Below, in pieces: positions 1-8,742 of a stretch of DNA of 64,000 bases (within the stretch, counting starts at the first letter, position 1; each line of letters starts with the position of its first letter). Location: NCBI RefSeq assembly GCF_018215265.2, contig NZ_CP136562.1, positions 1,674,001-1,738,000 on the forward strand, read 5' to 3'. The stretch is from Paenarthrobacter sp. GOM3 (GTDB lineage Bacteria > Actinomycetota > Actinomycetes > Actinomycetales > Micrococcaceae). A program made the translations under genes and the position numbers. The notes under the pieces are model-generated. The model was not told the DNA's origin. It searched no databases and worked only from the letters and a program-made list of their open reading frames with translations.

Positions 1-1
1 G

Positions 2-1150
2 CTGCGCACCCTGATCCGGAGGCTGGCCACCTGGGCTCCTTCCCGGGGAACACCCGGGCAGGACGAAGGCGAGCCCGCACCCCTGGCCCGGCGCAGCTTC
101 CTCAACGCCCTTGCGGGGACCTCCATCGCCGCCGTCGTGGCCGGAACGGTGACCGCTGTCCTGACGCGTGCCACAGCGGCAGCATCGGGTTTCCGGAAAT
201 CGTTGGCGCTGCCGCAACCCACGACGCCCAGCCAACCCATCCCTGCGGGCGCAACGCTTGCTGTGGACGGGATCAGCCCCTTGGTAACCCCCAATGCCGA
301 CTTCTACAGGATCGACACTGCCTTGGCGGTTCCTGCTATCGACCCGCCTGGTTGGAAGCTGAAGGTCACCGGAATGGTGGAGCGGGAAGTCGAACTGGAT
401 TTCGCGACACTCCTCGCCAAGCCCATGACGGAGCGGCACATCACCATCGCCTGCGTGTCCAACAACGTCGGCGGGGACCTCATTGGCAACGCACTCTGGC
501 TGGGCTGGCCGGTCCGCGAACTCCTCGCCATGGCAGGCCCCAAAGCGGGCGCGGACATGGTGCTCTCCACCAGCAACGACGGATGGACTGCCGGTACGCC
601 CCTGGAAGCACTCACGGACGACAGGGATGCACTGCTCGCTATCGGCATGAACGGTGAACCGTTGCCCCTGGAACACGGGTTCCCCGTGCGCATGATCGTG
701 CCCGGACTCTACGGATTTGTGTCAGCCACGAAATGGCTGACGGAACTGAAAGTCACCCGCTTCGCCGACGACATCGGGTATTGGACACCCCGCGGCTGGA
801 GCGACCACGGACCCATCAAAACCCAGTCCCGCATCGACGTACCCCGCAACGGCCGGACAGTTAAGGCAGGCAAGGTCCAATTCGGCGGCGTGGCCTGGGC
901 CCAGCACCGGGGCATCAAACGGGTAGAGCTCCGCGTCAACCGGGGCCCCTGGCAACAGGCCACCCTCGCAAACGGCATCTCCACCGACACCTGGTACCAG
1001 TGGCAGCTCGGCATCGACCTCACGTCGGGCGACTACGAAGTCCAGGGTCGGGCTACCGATTCCACCGGCGAACCCCAGACAGAAGACAAGGCCCCAGTAG
1101 CTCCCGATGGTGCCACCGGCTACCACACCATCAGCGTCAAGGTCGCCTGA
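2..1150 (+). CDS. Molybdopterin-dependent oxidoreductase (sulfite oxidase type), 5' end outside the window
   Basis: The frame is open from the first bases of the window, so the start lies upstream. The visible part begins with a charged stretch ending in an RRSFLN motif and a hydrophobic Ala/Val segment. This is either a Tat-like signal or the last of several membrane segments. Next comes the molybdopterin-binding domain with the ACVSNNVGGD motif, whose Cys is the usual molybdenum ligand, and then a GLYGFVSATKWL region. The C-terminal 100 residues look like the Ig-like Mo-cofactor dimerisation domain. Family members oxidise or reduce small sulfur or nitrogen compounds outside the membrane; the substrate cannot be read from sequence. 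The molybdenum cofactor genes directly downstream fit its need for that cofactor. Confidence 0.85.
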   Translation: MRTLIRRLATWAPSRGTPGQDEGEPAPLARRSFLNALAGTSIAAVVAGTVTAVLTRATAAASGFRKSLALPQPTTPSQPIPAGATLAVDGISPLVTPNADFYRIDTALAVPAIDPPGWKLKVTGMVEREVELDFATLLAKPMTERHITIACVSNNVGGDLIGNALWLGWPVRELLAMAGPKAGADMVLSTSNDGWTAGTPLEALTDDRDALLAIGMNGEPLPLEHGFPVRMIVPGLYGFVSATKWLTELKVTRFADDIGYWTPRGWSDHGPIKTQSRIDVPRNGRTVKAGKVQFGGVAWAQHRGIKRVELRVNRGPWQQATLANGISTDTWYQWQLGIDLTSGDYEVQGRATDSTGEPQTEDKAPVAPDGATGYHTISVKVA

Positions 1151-1212
1151 GGACCTAGTCTGGGTACGTCCGGGTAATTCCCGCACGCCAACGTATCCAC
1201 AGGAGGATGTCC

Positions 1213-2434
1213 GTGCCCCGATCTGTTGCAGCCCATCGCCAGGCCGTGGTGGAACTGCTGACCACTGCGAGGGCTGCCAAGGGCAACCTCCGCCTGCCGT
1301 TGCTCGAAGCGCTGGGAAAGGCGCTCGCCGGCGACGTCTACGCGCCCCTCTCCTTGCCGCCGTTCCCCAATTCCCAAATGGACGGGTTCGCCGTTCATTC
1401 CGGAGGGATTCCCGACGGCGGTGCGGAGCTCAGGGTCGCGGCGCCCGTCCCGGCAGGTGCCTCACCAGCGACACTGAAGGCCGGCTTCGCCGCCCCCATC
1501 ATGACCGGCGCCATGATCCCGGACGGGGCCGACGCCGTCGTGCCTATCGAAAAGGCGACGCCAAACACGTTTCCCGAGCCCACAGCCGCAGACGCCATGG
1601 TCCGGCTGCCGCCGGTCGCTCCCGGAACCTATGTTCGACACAGCGGCAGCGACATCGAAACAGGTGACTTGGCGCTGGCCGCCGGTACGCTCCTGGGGCC
1701 TGCACAACTTGGCTTGCTGGCCGCATTGGGCTTGGACGCCGTAGAAGTCCGCGAACCATTCCGCGTCCTGCTGGTCACTACGGGCGACGAAGTGGTGGAG
1801 CCAGGGCAGGAACTGGCGCCCGGCAAGATCTACGATTCCAACGGAACGCTCCTTGAAGCCTCCATGCGCCAAGCCGGCCTGGAGGTGATGCGGACGGGCA
1901 TCTCCGACGACAACCCCGACACCCTCCTGTCAGTCCTCCACCGCTACACCCAGGATCCCCGGAACCCGGTGGACATCATCGTCACCACCGGTGGCGTGAG
2001 CAAAGGCGCCTACGAGGTAGTCCGCCAAGCGATGTCCGGCCAGCCAGTGGATTTCCTGCCGGTCGCCATGCAGCCGGGCGGTCCACAGGGCCTGGGAACC
2101 TTCGAGGGGACACCCTTCCTGGGCTTCCCGGGAAACCCCGTCAGCTGCCTCGTGTCCTTCGAGATGTTCCTCAGGCCCGCACTTTCCCAGGTCCAGGGAA
2201 CACCTGCGCCCCGGCCCGTGCAGAGAGCCCGCCTCGCTGAGCCACTGACCTCACCGGACGGCAAACACCAGGTCCGGCGCGGAAGCGTGGGCACGGACGG
2301 CATACTGCGCATGGAAGGGGGGGGCTGGCTCCCACCTGATGCACGCCCTGGCCCGCGCCAATGCCCTGGTCCAGATCCCCAGCGACGTCACGGAACTCGC
2401 CAAAGGGGACGAAGTGGAAGTATGGATGCTGTGA
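1213..2434 (+). CDS. moeA: Molybdopterin molybdenumtransferase MoeA, frameshifted in a G8 run
   Basis: MoeA inserts molybdate into adenylylated molybdopterin. The MoeA hallmarks [11 protein letters not shown] and [16 protein letters not shown] are present. AGGAGG at 1201-1206 is 6 bases before GTG 1213 but abuts ATG 1207, so GTG 1213 is the better start. The frame breaks at eight G's (2317-2324). With seven G's the protein continues [19 protein letters not shown] and stops at 2432-2434, giving 406 aa, the usual MoeA length. As written, the frame instead loses about 35 native residues and runs on into moaC, making one 580-residue open frame. The cause may be a sequencing error, a real inactivating mutation or a slippage site. 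A possible promoter hexamer TAGTCT lies at 1156-1161. Confidence 0.85.
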
Positions 2435-2952
2435 ACCACACTCCCGAAAACCCAGCAGGCCTGACGCATCTCAGGCAAGACGGCACCGCACAGATGGTGG
2501 ACGTCTCCGAGAAAGCCGTAACCACGCGTGAGGCCACCGCCACGGCTACCGTCCGCAGCACCGCCGAGGTCCTGGCCCTGTTGGGTGCCGGGGAACTTCC
2601 CAAGGGCGACGCGCTCGCCGTGGCCAGGGTAGCGGGGATCATGGCGGCAAAGAAGACCCCGGATCTGATTCCGCTGTGCCATCCCTTGCCCATCTCCAAG
2701 GTCACTGTGGACTTTGAACTGGGCGCGGACTCAGTGGGAGTCCTGGCGACGGTCAAGACCCGGGGCGTCACCGGCGTCGAAATGGAAGCCCTGACTGCCG
2801 CTTCGGTTGCGGCGCTCAGCGTCTACGACATGATCAAGGCCGTGGACAAGCATGCCGTCCTGGACAATATCCGCGTGCTCGCCAAAAGCGGCGGAAAAAG
2901 CGGCGACTGGGACGTTTCCGCCGAACCACGGCATGGGGAGGCTGGAGCATGA
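2422..2952 (+). CDS. moaC: Cyclic pyranopterin monophosphate synthase MoaC
   Basis: MoaC converts 3',8-cyclo-7,8-dihydroguanosine triphosphate to cyclic pyranopterin monophosphate in molybdenum cofactor synthesis. The family signatures are clear: the [15 protein letters not shown] block in the middle and [23 protein letters not shown] with the active-site Lys/Asp region near the end. ATG 2422 gives 176 aa; GTG 2431 is an alternative start. Both overlap the end of the restored moeA frame, so translation is probably coupled. The open frame also joins upstream to the shifted moeA, but the DNA-level overlap and normal domain length argue for a separate protein. Confidence 0.92.
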   Translation: MDAVNHTPENPAGLTHLRQDGTAQMVDVSEKAVTTREATATATVRSTAEVLALLGAGELPKGDALAVARVAGIMAAKKTPDLIPLCHPLPISKVTVDFELGADSVGVLATVKTRGVTGVEMEALTAASVAALSVYDMIKAVDKHAVLDNIRVLAKSGGKSGDWDVSAEPRHGEAGA

Positions 2953-3452
2953 GTGCCTGCGAGCCCAGCGCGCACGGACCGCGGAAGGCCGGCGTCGTGA
3001 TTGCTTCCACCAGGGCTGCTGCCGGAATTTACGCCGATGAGACCGGCCCCATCATCCTTGACTGGCTGAACGAGCACGGATTCGACACTTTTCCCACCAT
3101 GGTGGTGCCGGACGGTGAACCTGTAGGCGCCGCGCTGAGGGCGCTCCTGACGCAGGAACCCGCAGTTGTCATCACCAGCGGCGGAACCGGCCTGAGCCCC
3201 GATGACCGCACGCCGGAGATGACGCTGCCGCTCCTTGACCGCGAAATACCGGGAATCATGGAGGGCATCCGGCGCGCAGGAGCTACCAAGACCCCCATGG
3301 CCATGTTGAGCCGCGGCCATGCAGGTGCGGCGGGCAAGTCATTCATTATCAATCTTCCCGGTTCCCCCAAAGGGGTCATGGATGGGCTGGCAGTCCTGGA
3401 TCCTGTGATCGGGCATCTCTGTGAGCAATTGGAAGGCAACCATGGGCATTGA
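2949..3452 (+). CDS. MogA/MoaB family molybdopterin adenylyltransferase
   Basis: This 167-aa protein has the MoCF-biosynthesis fold with the [15 protein letters not shown] motif that binds molybdopterin and the [10 protein letters not shown] motif near the C terminus. Family members adenylylate molybdopterin before metal insertion by MoeA. Its ATG overlaps the moaC stop by four bases (ATGA), typical of translational coupling. MogA and the bacterial MoaB type cannot be firmly separated from sequence alone, so no symbol is given. It belongs to the same operon as moeA, moaC and moaE. Confidence 0.9.
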   Translation: MSACEPSAHGPRKAGVVIASTRAAAGIYADETGPIILDWLNEHGFDTFPTMVVPDGEPVGAALRALLTQEPAVVITSGGTGLSPDDRTPEMTLPLLDREIPGIMEGIRRAGATKTPMAMLSRGHAGAAGKSFIINLPGSPKGVMDGLAVLDPVIGHLCEQLEGNHGH

Positions 3453-3897
3453 AACAGACTTCGAAGTTGTCAGCGCTGTCCTCAGCGCCGAGCCGATTTC
3501 GGTGGACCAGGCCATCAGGGCAGTGGAATCGGACACAGCCGGTGCGGTGGTCAGCTTCAGCGGGGTGGTGCGTAACCACGACGGCGGCAAAGCTGTTGAT
3601 CGGTTGAGCTACAGTGCACACCCCACCGCCCACCAGGTCATGTCCGACGTCGTGGCACAGTTGGTCGCGGAGCACTCCGGTGAAGCCAACCAACCCGTGC
3701 GGATCTGGGCCGCGCACCGGATCGGCACGCTGGAAATCGGCGATCCCGCGCTGGTCTGCGCCGTTGCAGCCGCGCACCGGGGCCAAGCCTTCGCCGTTTG
3801 CTCCGAACTGGTGGACAGGGTCAAAGAACAGGTCCCCATTTGGAAAGAGCAGTTCTTCAGTGACGGCACTGTGGAATGGGTCGGTGCAGGGGAGTAG
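3442..3897 (+). CDS. moaE: Molybdopterin synthase catalytic subunit MoaE
   Basis: MoaE makes the dithiolene of molybdopterin from cyclic pyranopterin monophosphate, taking sulfur from MoaD. The AAHRIGTLEIGDPALVCAV block and the VKEQVPIWKEQ block with its active-site lysines identify it. ATG 3442 is chosen because GGAAGG at 3431-3436 stands five bases upstream; GTG 3421 in the same frame has no such site. The start overlaps the end of the mogA/moaB-type gene by 11 bases. No moaD or moaA is in the window, so the partner genes must lie elsewhere, perhaps just upstream. Confidence 0.9.
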   Translation: MGIETDFEVVSAVLSAEPISVDQAIRAVESDTAGAVVSFSGVVRNHDGGKAVDRLSYSAHPTAHQVMSDVVAQLVAEHSGEANQPVRIWAAHRIGTLEIGDPALVCAVAAAHRGQAFAVCSELVDRVKEQVPIWKEQFFSDGTVEWVGAGE

Positions 3898-3935
3898 GCG
3901 CAGGTAACGGTTCCTTCCCGTGCCCGGCCCGGCGG

Positions 3936-3941
3936 TAGGGT
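3936..3941 (+). promoter_or_regulatory. -10 hexamer of dapB, probably leaderless
   Basis: TAGGGT ends seven bases before the dapB ATG. No ribosome-binding site is visible, so the transcript probably begins at the start codon. Confidence 0.5.
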
Positions 3942-3948
3942 TAAAGGC

Positions 3949-4707
3949 ATGACCGAACAACTTGCTGTTGCAGTGCTGGGCGCCAACGGGCGCATGGGAA
4001 TTGAAGCCGTTAAGGCTGTTGAAGCAGCCGAAGACATGAAGCTGGTGGCCGCCTTGGGCCGCGGTGATTCCCTGGAGAAGCTGCTCGACGCCGGTGCGCA
4101 GTACGTTGTTGACCTCACCGTCCCGGACATCACCGAGACCAACGTCCGGTTCGCCGTCGAGCACGGTATCCACGCCGTCGTGGGTACCACAGGTTGGAAC
4201 GCCGACAGGCTGGAATCCCTGCGCGGACTGCTGGAGTCGAAGCCGGAAACAGGCGTGCTCATTGCGCCCAATTTCGCCCTGGGCTCGGTGCTGGCGTCCG
4301 CCTTCGCTGCCAAGGCCTCGCAGTACTTCGAGTCGGTGGAAATCATCGAGCTGCACCACCCCAACAAGGTGGATGCGCCCTCCGGCACGGCGGTGCGCAC
4401 GGCTCAGTTGATCGCCGAAGCCCGCCAGGAAGCAGGCGTCCCGGCCAGCCCGGACGCCACCGAGACGTCATTGGAGGGCGCGCGCGGCTGTGACGTGGAC
4501 GGGGTCCGGGTGCACAGTGTCCGCCTCCGCGGCCTTGTTGCCCACCAGGAAGTCCTCTTTGGCGGCCCCGGTGAACAGCTGACGTTGCGCCACGATTCCT
4601 TCGACCGCGCCTCCTTCATGCCCGGCGTCCTCCTTGGACTGCGCAAGGTAGGAGCCAACCCCGGCCTGACGGTCGGCTTGGACGGCTACTTGGATTTGGG
4701 GCTCTAG
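3949..4707 (+). CDS. dapB: 4-hydroxy-tetrahydrodipicolinate reductase DapB
   Basis: DapB reduces 4-hydroxy-tetrahydrodipicolinate with NAD(P)H in the diaminopimelate/lysine pathway. The N-terminal AVLGANGRMG is the Rossmann nucleotide-binding loop, and IELHHPNKVDAPSGTA is the catalytic and substrate-binding signature. The length of 252 aa is normal. dapA (7804) and dapF (20374) lie nearby but in separate transcription units. The gene following it, four bases downstream, is probably cotranscribed. Confidence 0.96.
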   Translation: MTEQLAVAVLGANGRMGIEAVKAVEAAEDMKLVAALGRGDSLEKLLDAGAQYVVDLTVPDITETNVRFAVEHGIHAVVGTTGWNADRLESLRGLLESKPETGVLIAPNFALGSVLASAFAAKASQYFESVEIIELHHPNKVDAPSGTAVRTAQLIAEARQEAGVPASPDATETSLEGARGCDVDGVRVHSVRLRGLVAHQEVLFGGPGEQLTLRHDSFDRASFMPGVLLGLRKVGANPGLTVGLDGYLDLGL

Positions 4708-4710
4708 GAC

Positions 4711-5199
4711 ATGGGAAATTTCTGGACAGCACTTAAGAAGAACCGCACCAAAATCTGGGTTGGTGCCATCACCTTGTTGTTGGTGCTGTACCTGGTGGTG
4801 TCCGTTCAACGCTCCTTCCTCCTGCTCGGCGACCCCAACCTGGTGGCCAAGGGCATGGGTGCCGCCTACCTGGTCCTGCCGGTAGTGGGCGCGTGGGCAC
4901 TCATCCGCGAACTCCTTTTTGGTGCCCGCACCGAACAGATGGCCAAAGTCCTGGAGGCCGAAGGCGGGCTGCCGGAAGACACGCTTCCCCGAACCCCCGG
5001 CGGCAGGATCGTCCGATCCGCTGCGGACGCAGAGTTCGAAAAGTACCGGGCTGAAGCCGAGGCCGCCCCGGAAGATTGGCGCTCCTGGTTCCGGCTGAGC
5101 TGCGCCTATGACGCCTCCGGTGACCGCAAGAGGGCGCGCGCTTCCATGCGGGACGCGGTGAAGCTCTTCCGGTCTCAGCCAACCGCCGCTGGCCGGTAA
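4711..5199 (+). CDS. Small membrane protein with C-terminal TPR-like helices
   Basis: This 162-aa protein has a basic N terminus, two hydrophobic segments (about residues 17-35 and 48-66) and a cytoplasmic tail. The tail contains a TPR-like stretch (WRSWFRLSCAYDASGDRKRARASMRDAVKLF). The start is four bases after the dapB stop, so it is likely in the same transcript. The function is unknown. TPR helices usually mediate protein contacts, so a membrane-anchored scaffold is possible. Its last 25 bases overlap the end of the convergent gene on the minus strand. Confidence 0.75.
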   Translation: MGNFWTALKKNRTKIWVGAITLLLVLYLVVSVQRSFLLLGDPNLVAKGMGAAYLVLPVVGAWALIRELLFGARTEQMAKVLEAEGGLPEDTLPRTPGGRIVRSAADAEFEKYRAEAEAAPEDWRSWFRLSCAYDASGDRKRARASMRDAVKLFRSQPTAAGR

Positions 5200-6410
5200 C
5201 TGCCGAGCCTGGACGCCTGGTGGGCCACCCACTCCAGTGGTCCCCGCCGTCGGAGCAGGGCGAAACAGGCCCCGATGATGATCGCGGCAATGGCCTGTGC
5301 CCAGTACATGCCTTCCGGGGTCCAGCCGGCCGGCAGGGGCCTATTGGTGAAACCGGATACCACCCACACGTGTGCCGAATAGAGGCTCAGTGTCATGGCG
5401 CCCGGACCGCTGAGCAGGATCAGGAAGTTCACCTTCGCCCGTTCAGCCACGGTGCCAAGCAGCAGGAACAACCCCACGACGGCGGCAGCCGTGCCCCCGG
5501 TGTGCAGCAAGTCCAGGGTGGTGCCGGCGTGCGGCGCTGCGGTGGCCAGCCACCACCATGAATCGACTTGTTGAAGGCCGGTGAGGTTGACCTGCAGCAT
5601 GCTTTCCAGCGGGTATCCGCGGGTACCGGGGAGCGCTTCGAGGGCCGCCCTCCCGCCCCACGATTCCATGGCCAGGAAGCCAGCGGCTTTCGCGACGACG
5701 GCCACAACGGTTCCGCCAGCCAACAGCAGGAGCTGTACCTTCGCCGTCGTGAGGGCCAGGCGGCCTATGGCGAGCCCCACCAGAAGGTAGGAAATCCACT
5801 GGAACACGGGGTAGTAGCCGGTGAAGAAGAGGTCGGCCAGGAGCCTTCCAGGTGTCTCCAGGTCTTCGGCCTTCGGGTTGTGGCCCAACTGCAGGGGAGG
5901 GGTCGCGTCCAGCAGCAATGGCCGCACCAGGTACGCCAGGACCGGCGAGGCCAGGATCCAGCCGAGTGCCAGGAAGCAGAGGGCTTTCAGGCGCAGGCCA
6001 AGGAACGGCAGGACGCAGAGGAACAAGAGAGCGTAGTGGACCAGAATCACTGCGACGTTGACATCAAGCCCGCCCAGGACGAATCCGACGACGGCAATCA
6101 CCAGGGCGCGCAGGGCCACTCCGACCCTTGCGGCCCGCAGCCCGGCACCGCTCCGGGGCTCCTGCTTGCCTGTACTGAGGGCCAATCCGACGCCGGCAAG
6201 TACGGCGAAAAGGGCTGAGGACCGACCGGAAAAAACCAATCCCACGAATGTCGGCTCCCATTGCGGAGAAGGCCCGAACGTCGGCATCAGGTGTGTGGAC
6301 ATCATGCCCAGCAAGGCCGCGCCCCGGGCGGCATCGATCCCCTTGAGCCGGGCTGAAACCGGGCCGGCCCCTGCGGCCTCCTGCTGAGGGGCCGTCCCGT
6401 GCGAAGTCAT
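5175..6410 (-). CDS. Multi-pass membrane acyltransferase-like protein (HGSNAT/DUF418 type)
   Basis: This 411-aa protein has roughly ten hydrophobic segments and begins with LKGIDAARGAALLGMMSTH. This resembles the opening RxxxLDxxRGxALLGM motif of the heparan-alpha-glucosaminide N-acetyltransferase domain and DUF418/DUF1624 families. Such proteins probably move acyl groups across the membrane onto surface sugars or other envelope molecules; the substrate here is unknown. It is alone on the minus strand and overlaps the end of the convergent TPR gene by 25 bases, leaving no room for a terminator. Confidence 0.75.
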   Translation of the reverse strand: MTSHGTAPQQEAAGAGPVSARLKGIDAARGAALLGMMSTHLMPTFGPSPQWEPTFVGLVFSGRSSALFAVLAGVGLALSTGKQEPRSGAGLRAARVGVALRALVIAVVGFVLGGLDVNVAVILVHYALLFLCVLPFLGLRLKALCFLALGWILASPVLAYLVRPLLLDATPPLQLGHNPKAEDLETPGRLLADLFFTGYYPVFQWISYLLVGLAIGRLALTTAKVQLLLLAGGTVVAVVAKAAGFLAMESWGGRAALEALPGTRGYPLESMLQVNLTGLQQVDSWWWLATAAPHAGTTLDLLHTGGTAAAVVGLFLLLGTVAERAKVNFLILLSGPGAMTLSLYSAHVWVVSGFTNRPLPAGWTPEGMYWAQAIAAIIIGACFALLRRRGPLEWVAHQASRLGSYRPAAVG

Positions 6411-6474
6411 GCAGCGATCGTCTCATAGCTGCTGCGCGGCAACCCGTCCCGGACCGGCTATTGCGGGGCGGTCC

Positions 6475-6509
6475 TTGTCTTCGAATATATGTTCGAATAG
6501 CATTGCGTC
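6475..6509 (+). promoter_or_regulatory. SOS promoter with a LexA box filling the spacer
   Basis: A -35 element TTGTCT (6475-6480) and a -10 element TAGCAT (6498-6503) are 17 bases apart. The spacer holds TCGAATATATGTTCGA (6481-6496), one base from the actinobacterial LexA consensus TCGAAC-N4-GTTCGA. The expected transcription start is the A of the ATG at 6510. Confidence 0.8.
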
Positions 6510-6845
6510 ATGAACGATGTTCCAAAGCCGCCGAACCCCCTCTGTGGACCCATGAAGGCAATGAGTCCTGGTGTGGTCGACTTCCTGTTCAGGCAACTTG
6601 TAACCGGCGCACCCCCGGAGGACACCCAGTGGCGGAGCGAGGGTACCGTGTTGGCCGAGCAGGTGCCGGGAGCTGAACTCGCCCGCAGGCTGGCGGATAC
6701 CGACCTTGATTCGCTCACGCCGATTGAACTCTTCGAGTACGTGCGCGCCTCCCAGCGGCTGGTGGCGTGGGCGGAGCAACTCAAGGAGCGGGCCGTGGCG
6801 CAGTACTGCTCGGAGCAGCCGGCCCGAACGCCCGGATCCGCCTGA
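6510..6845 (+). CDS. Small probable SOS-induced protein, DUF222/13E12 N-terminus-like
   Basis: This is a 111-aa protein without an obvious catalytic motif. Residues about 65-98 (LTPIELFEYVRASQRLVAWAE and following) resemble the first helices of the DUF222 region found at the start of 13E12-type HNH endonucleases. The rest of DUF222 and the HNH domain are absent, and I see no continuation in other frames before the next gene. The LexA-box promoter immediately upstream predicts induction by DNA damage; 13E12 proteins of Mycobacterium tuberculosis are also reported in its LexA regulon. ATG 6510 is chosen because the promoter geometry puts the RNA start on it; ATG 6552 and 6561 are alternatives. 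It may be a remnant or a stand-alone small protein. Confidence 0.65.
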   Translation: MNDVPKPPNPLCGPMKAMSPGVVDFLFRQLVTGAPPEDTQWRSEGTVLAEQVPGAELARRLADTDLDSLTPIELFEYVRASQRLVAWAEQLKERAVAQYCSEQPARTPGSA

Positions 6846-6872
6846 CGTTGCTGGTTCCGCCGCGCGCCGGAA

Positions 6873-6878
6873 TAGGAT
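6873..6878 (+). promoter_or_regulatory. -10 hexamer of the carbon-nitrogen hydrolase gene
   Basis: TAGGAT ends six bases before GTG 6885. There is no ribosome-binding site, so the transcript is probably leaderless. Confidence 0.5.
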
Positions 6879-6884
6879 GGCCGG

Positions 6885-7745
6885 GTGACCCAACCGCACC
6901 CGCAATCACAATCCCTGTTGACGATGCCGCGACCCTCCGGGTCTGCGCCGGTGTCAGCAACACTGCTGGCCGCCGTCGTTCAGTACGAAGCGCTGGGAGC
7001 CGGCAGTGGGGGAGTGGCTGTCGCCAGGAACGTCGCCGCCCACGTGGAGCTTGTGGAAAAGGCCCACGCCGACGGCGCACGGCTGGTGCTGTTCCCAGAG
7101 CTCTCCTTGACGGGGTATGAGTTGGGCTCTTTCAATGACCCGGAGCAGGAAAGCCAACCTTCCGCCTGGTTGACGGACGGCGACCCAAGGCTCCACCCTC
7201 TTCGGGATGCCTGTGCCCGCACCGGGACCACAGCGGTGATCGGTGCAGGCTGGCGGGAAGCTGACGGCACTCCCCGGTTGGCATCACTCATCATCGGCCC
7301 GGATGGCTCGCTGCGACCGGCTTTCAAGACCCATCTGCATGGCGCGGAGCGTGAGCTGTTCGTCGCGGGGAAGGGCCCCGAAATCCTGGTGGTGGACGGA
7401 TGGCGCGTGGCTCTTGCCGTATGCGCCGACGCCGCCCAGCCGTCCCACGCCGCGGCTGCCGCAGAGTCAGGGGCCGACGTCTATGCTGTTTCAGCCCTGT
7501 ACGTGTCCGGCGAGGAATTGCGCCTCGGATTGCACCTGGGTTCCCGGTCCATGGACCACCGGATGTTCGGGCTCCTGGCCAACCTTGGCGGAAAGACCCC
7601 GCTGGGCGCCTCCTGCGGCCTCAGCGGTGGGTGGGGTCCGGAAGGTGCAGCTTTGGCCAAGGCAGCCGGCACGGGAACCGAAACTGTCATGGTGAACCTG
7701 GTCCGATCCAGCCTGAATGGATACAGGTCCGGCCGCGGTGCATGA
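6885..7745 (+). CDS. Carbon-nitrogen hydrolase (nitrilase superfamily)
   Basis: This 286-aa protein is a nitrilase-superfamily amidase. The catalytic triad is visible: Glu72 in FPELSLTGYE, Lys148 in AFKTHLHGAE and Cys180 in LAVCADAAQPSHA. Such enzymes hydrolyse amides or nitriles in the cytoplasm; this substrate cannot be assigned. The GTG start is supported by the -10 hexamer six bases upstream, giving an N-terminal tail of about 25 residues before the domain. ATG 6924 would shorten this tail. The gene stands between the small SOS gene and dapA, with no evident functional link to either. Confidence 0.85.
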   Translation: MTQPHPQSQSLLTMPRPSGSAPVSATLLAAVVQYEALGAGSGGVAVARNVAAHVELVEKAHADGARLVLFPELSLTGYELGSFNDPEQESQPSAWLTDGDPRLHPLRDACARTGTTAVIGAGWREADGTPRLASLIIGPDGSLRPAFKTHLHGAERELFVAGKGPEILVVDGWRVALAVCADAAQPSHAAAAAESGADVYAVSALYVSGEELRLGLHLGSRSMDHRMFGLLANLGGKTPLGASCGLSGGWGPEGAALAKAAGTGTETVMVNLVRSSLNGYRSGRGA

Positions 7746-7768
7746 GGGCCATCACGCGGAACGCATTC

Positions 7769-7796
7769 TTGTAACAAGCCTTTGACAGGGTAACGT
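7769..7796 (+). promoter_or_regulatory. dapA promoter, probably leaderless
   Basis: TTGTAA (7769-7774), a 16-base spacer and TAACGT (7791-7796) end seven bases before the dapA ATG. There is no ribosome-binding site in the gap. Confidence 0.5.
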
Positions 7797-7803
7797 TTTT
7801 CTT

Positions 7804-8736
7804 ATGTCTGACTTGCGCGCCCACACTCCCGCCCTTGGTACCCTGCTGACCGCCATGGTCACCCCGTTCACCGAGGACGGCAAGGTTGACTACGACCAAG
7901 CCGCAGCGCTGGCAGAGAAGCTCGTCCAGGACGGTTGCGACGGCCTCGTCGTCACCGGTACCACCGGCGAGACCTCCACCCTCACAGACGATGAAAACCT
8001 TGGCATGTTCCGTGCCGTCAAAGAAGCCGTCGGTGGCAAGGCAGCCATCATTGCAGGGACCGGCACTAACGACACCGCCCACTCCGTGCACCTTTCACAG
8101 CGTGCCGCAGAGGTAGGCGTTGACGGCCTGCTGATCGTCACCCCTTACTACAACAAGCCCAGCCAGGCGGGCGTCCGCGCCCACTTCGAGACGATTGCCT
8201 CCTCCACGGACCTGCCCGTCATGCTCTATGACATCCCGGGCCGCTCCTCCATCGCGATCGCCCCCGAGACCATGATCGGCCTGGCCAAGCACCAGAACAT
8301 CGTGGCCGTCAAGGACGCCAAGGCCGATTTTGCTGCCGCGACGCGCGTCATGGCAGAAACGGACCTGGTCTTCTACTCGGGCGACGACGGACTGACCCTT
8401 CAGTGGATGGCGCTGGGTGCCGTCGGACTGGTGGGTGTCACCACGCATGTGGCCACGCGCCGCTTCCGCGAGCTGATCGATGCCGTCAACGCCAACGACC
8501 TCGCCACGGCAAGGGCCATCAATTTTGAACTGGAACCCGTGGTTCGTGGAACCATGACGCGGGTCCAAGGCGCAGTAGCCGCCAAGCAGATTCTCAAGTG
8601 GCAGGGAGTCCTGCCCAACTCGGTTGTCCGTTTGCCCCTCGTGGAGCCGGACGCGGCCGAGATCGAAATCATCCGCGGGGATTTGGCGGAAGCCGGAATG
8701 GACTTCGACGTCCAGGACGGTTCCGCCGGAAAGTAG
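7804..8736 (+). CDS. dapA: 4-hydroxy-tetrahydrodipicolinate synthase DapA
   Basis: DapA condenses pyruvate with aspartate semialdehyde, the first committed step to diaminopimelate and lysine. The protein has 310 aa and the TIM-barrel signatures of the family: GTTGETSTL for pyruvate binding, Tyr142 in LYDIPGRSS and the Schiff-base Lys170 in AVKDAKAD. The ATG is preceded by no ribosome-binding site but by a well-placed -10 element. RNase J starts six bases after its stop, so the two form one transcript. This dapA-rnj order is common in actinobacteria. Confidence 0.97.
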   Translation: MSDLRAHTPALGTLLTAMVTPFTEDGKVDYDQAAALAEKLVQDGCDGLVVTGTTGETSTLTDDENLGMFRAVKEAVGGKAAIIAGTGTNDTAHSVHLSQRAAEVGVDGLLIVTPYYNKPSQAGVRAHFETIASSTDLPVMLYDIPGRSSIAIAPETMIGLAKHQNIVAVKDAKADFAAATRVMAETDLVFYSGDDGLTLQWMALGAVGLVGVTTHVATRRFRELIDAVNANDLATARAINFELEPVVRGTMTRVQGAVAAKQILKWQGVLPNSVVRLPLVEPDAAEIEIIRGDLAEAGMDFDVQDGSAGK

Positions 8737-8742
8737 CAAAAT

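Noticed and set aside
1207..2952. A genuine MoeA-MoaC fusion protein
   Set aside because: The MoeA C terminus is found intact one base out of frame after a G8 run, and moaC has its own start; an error or mutation explains it better.
7782..7787. TTGACA as the dapA -35
   Set aside because: A 17-base spacer would put the -10 inside the dapA coding region; TTGTAA/TAACGT upstream fits better.
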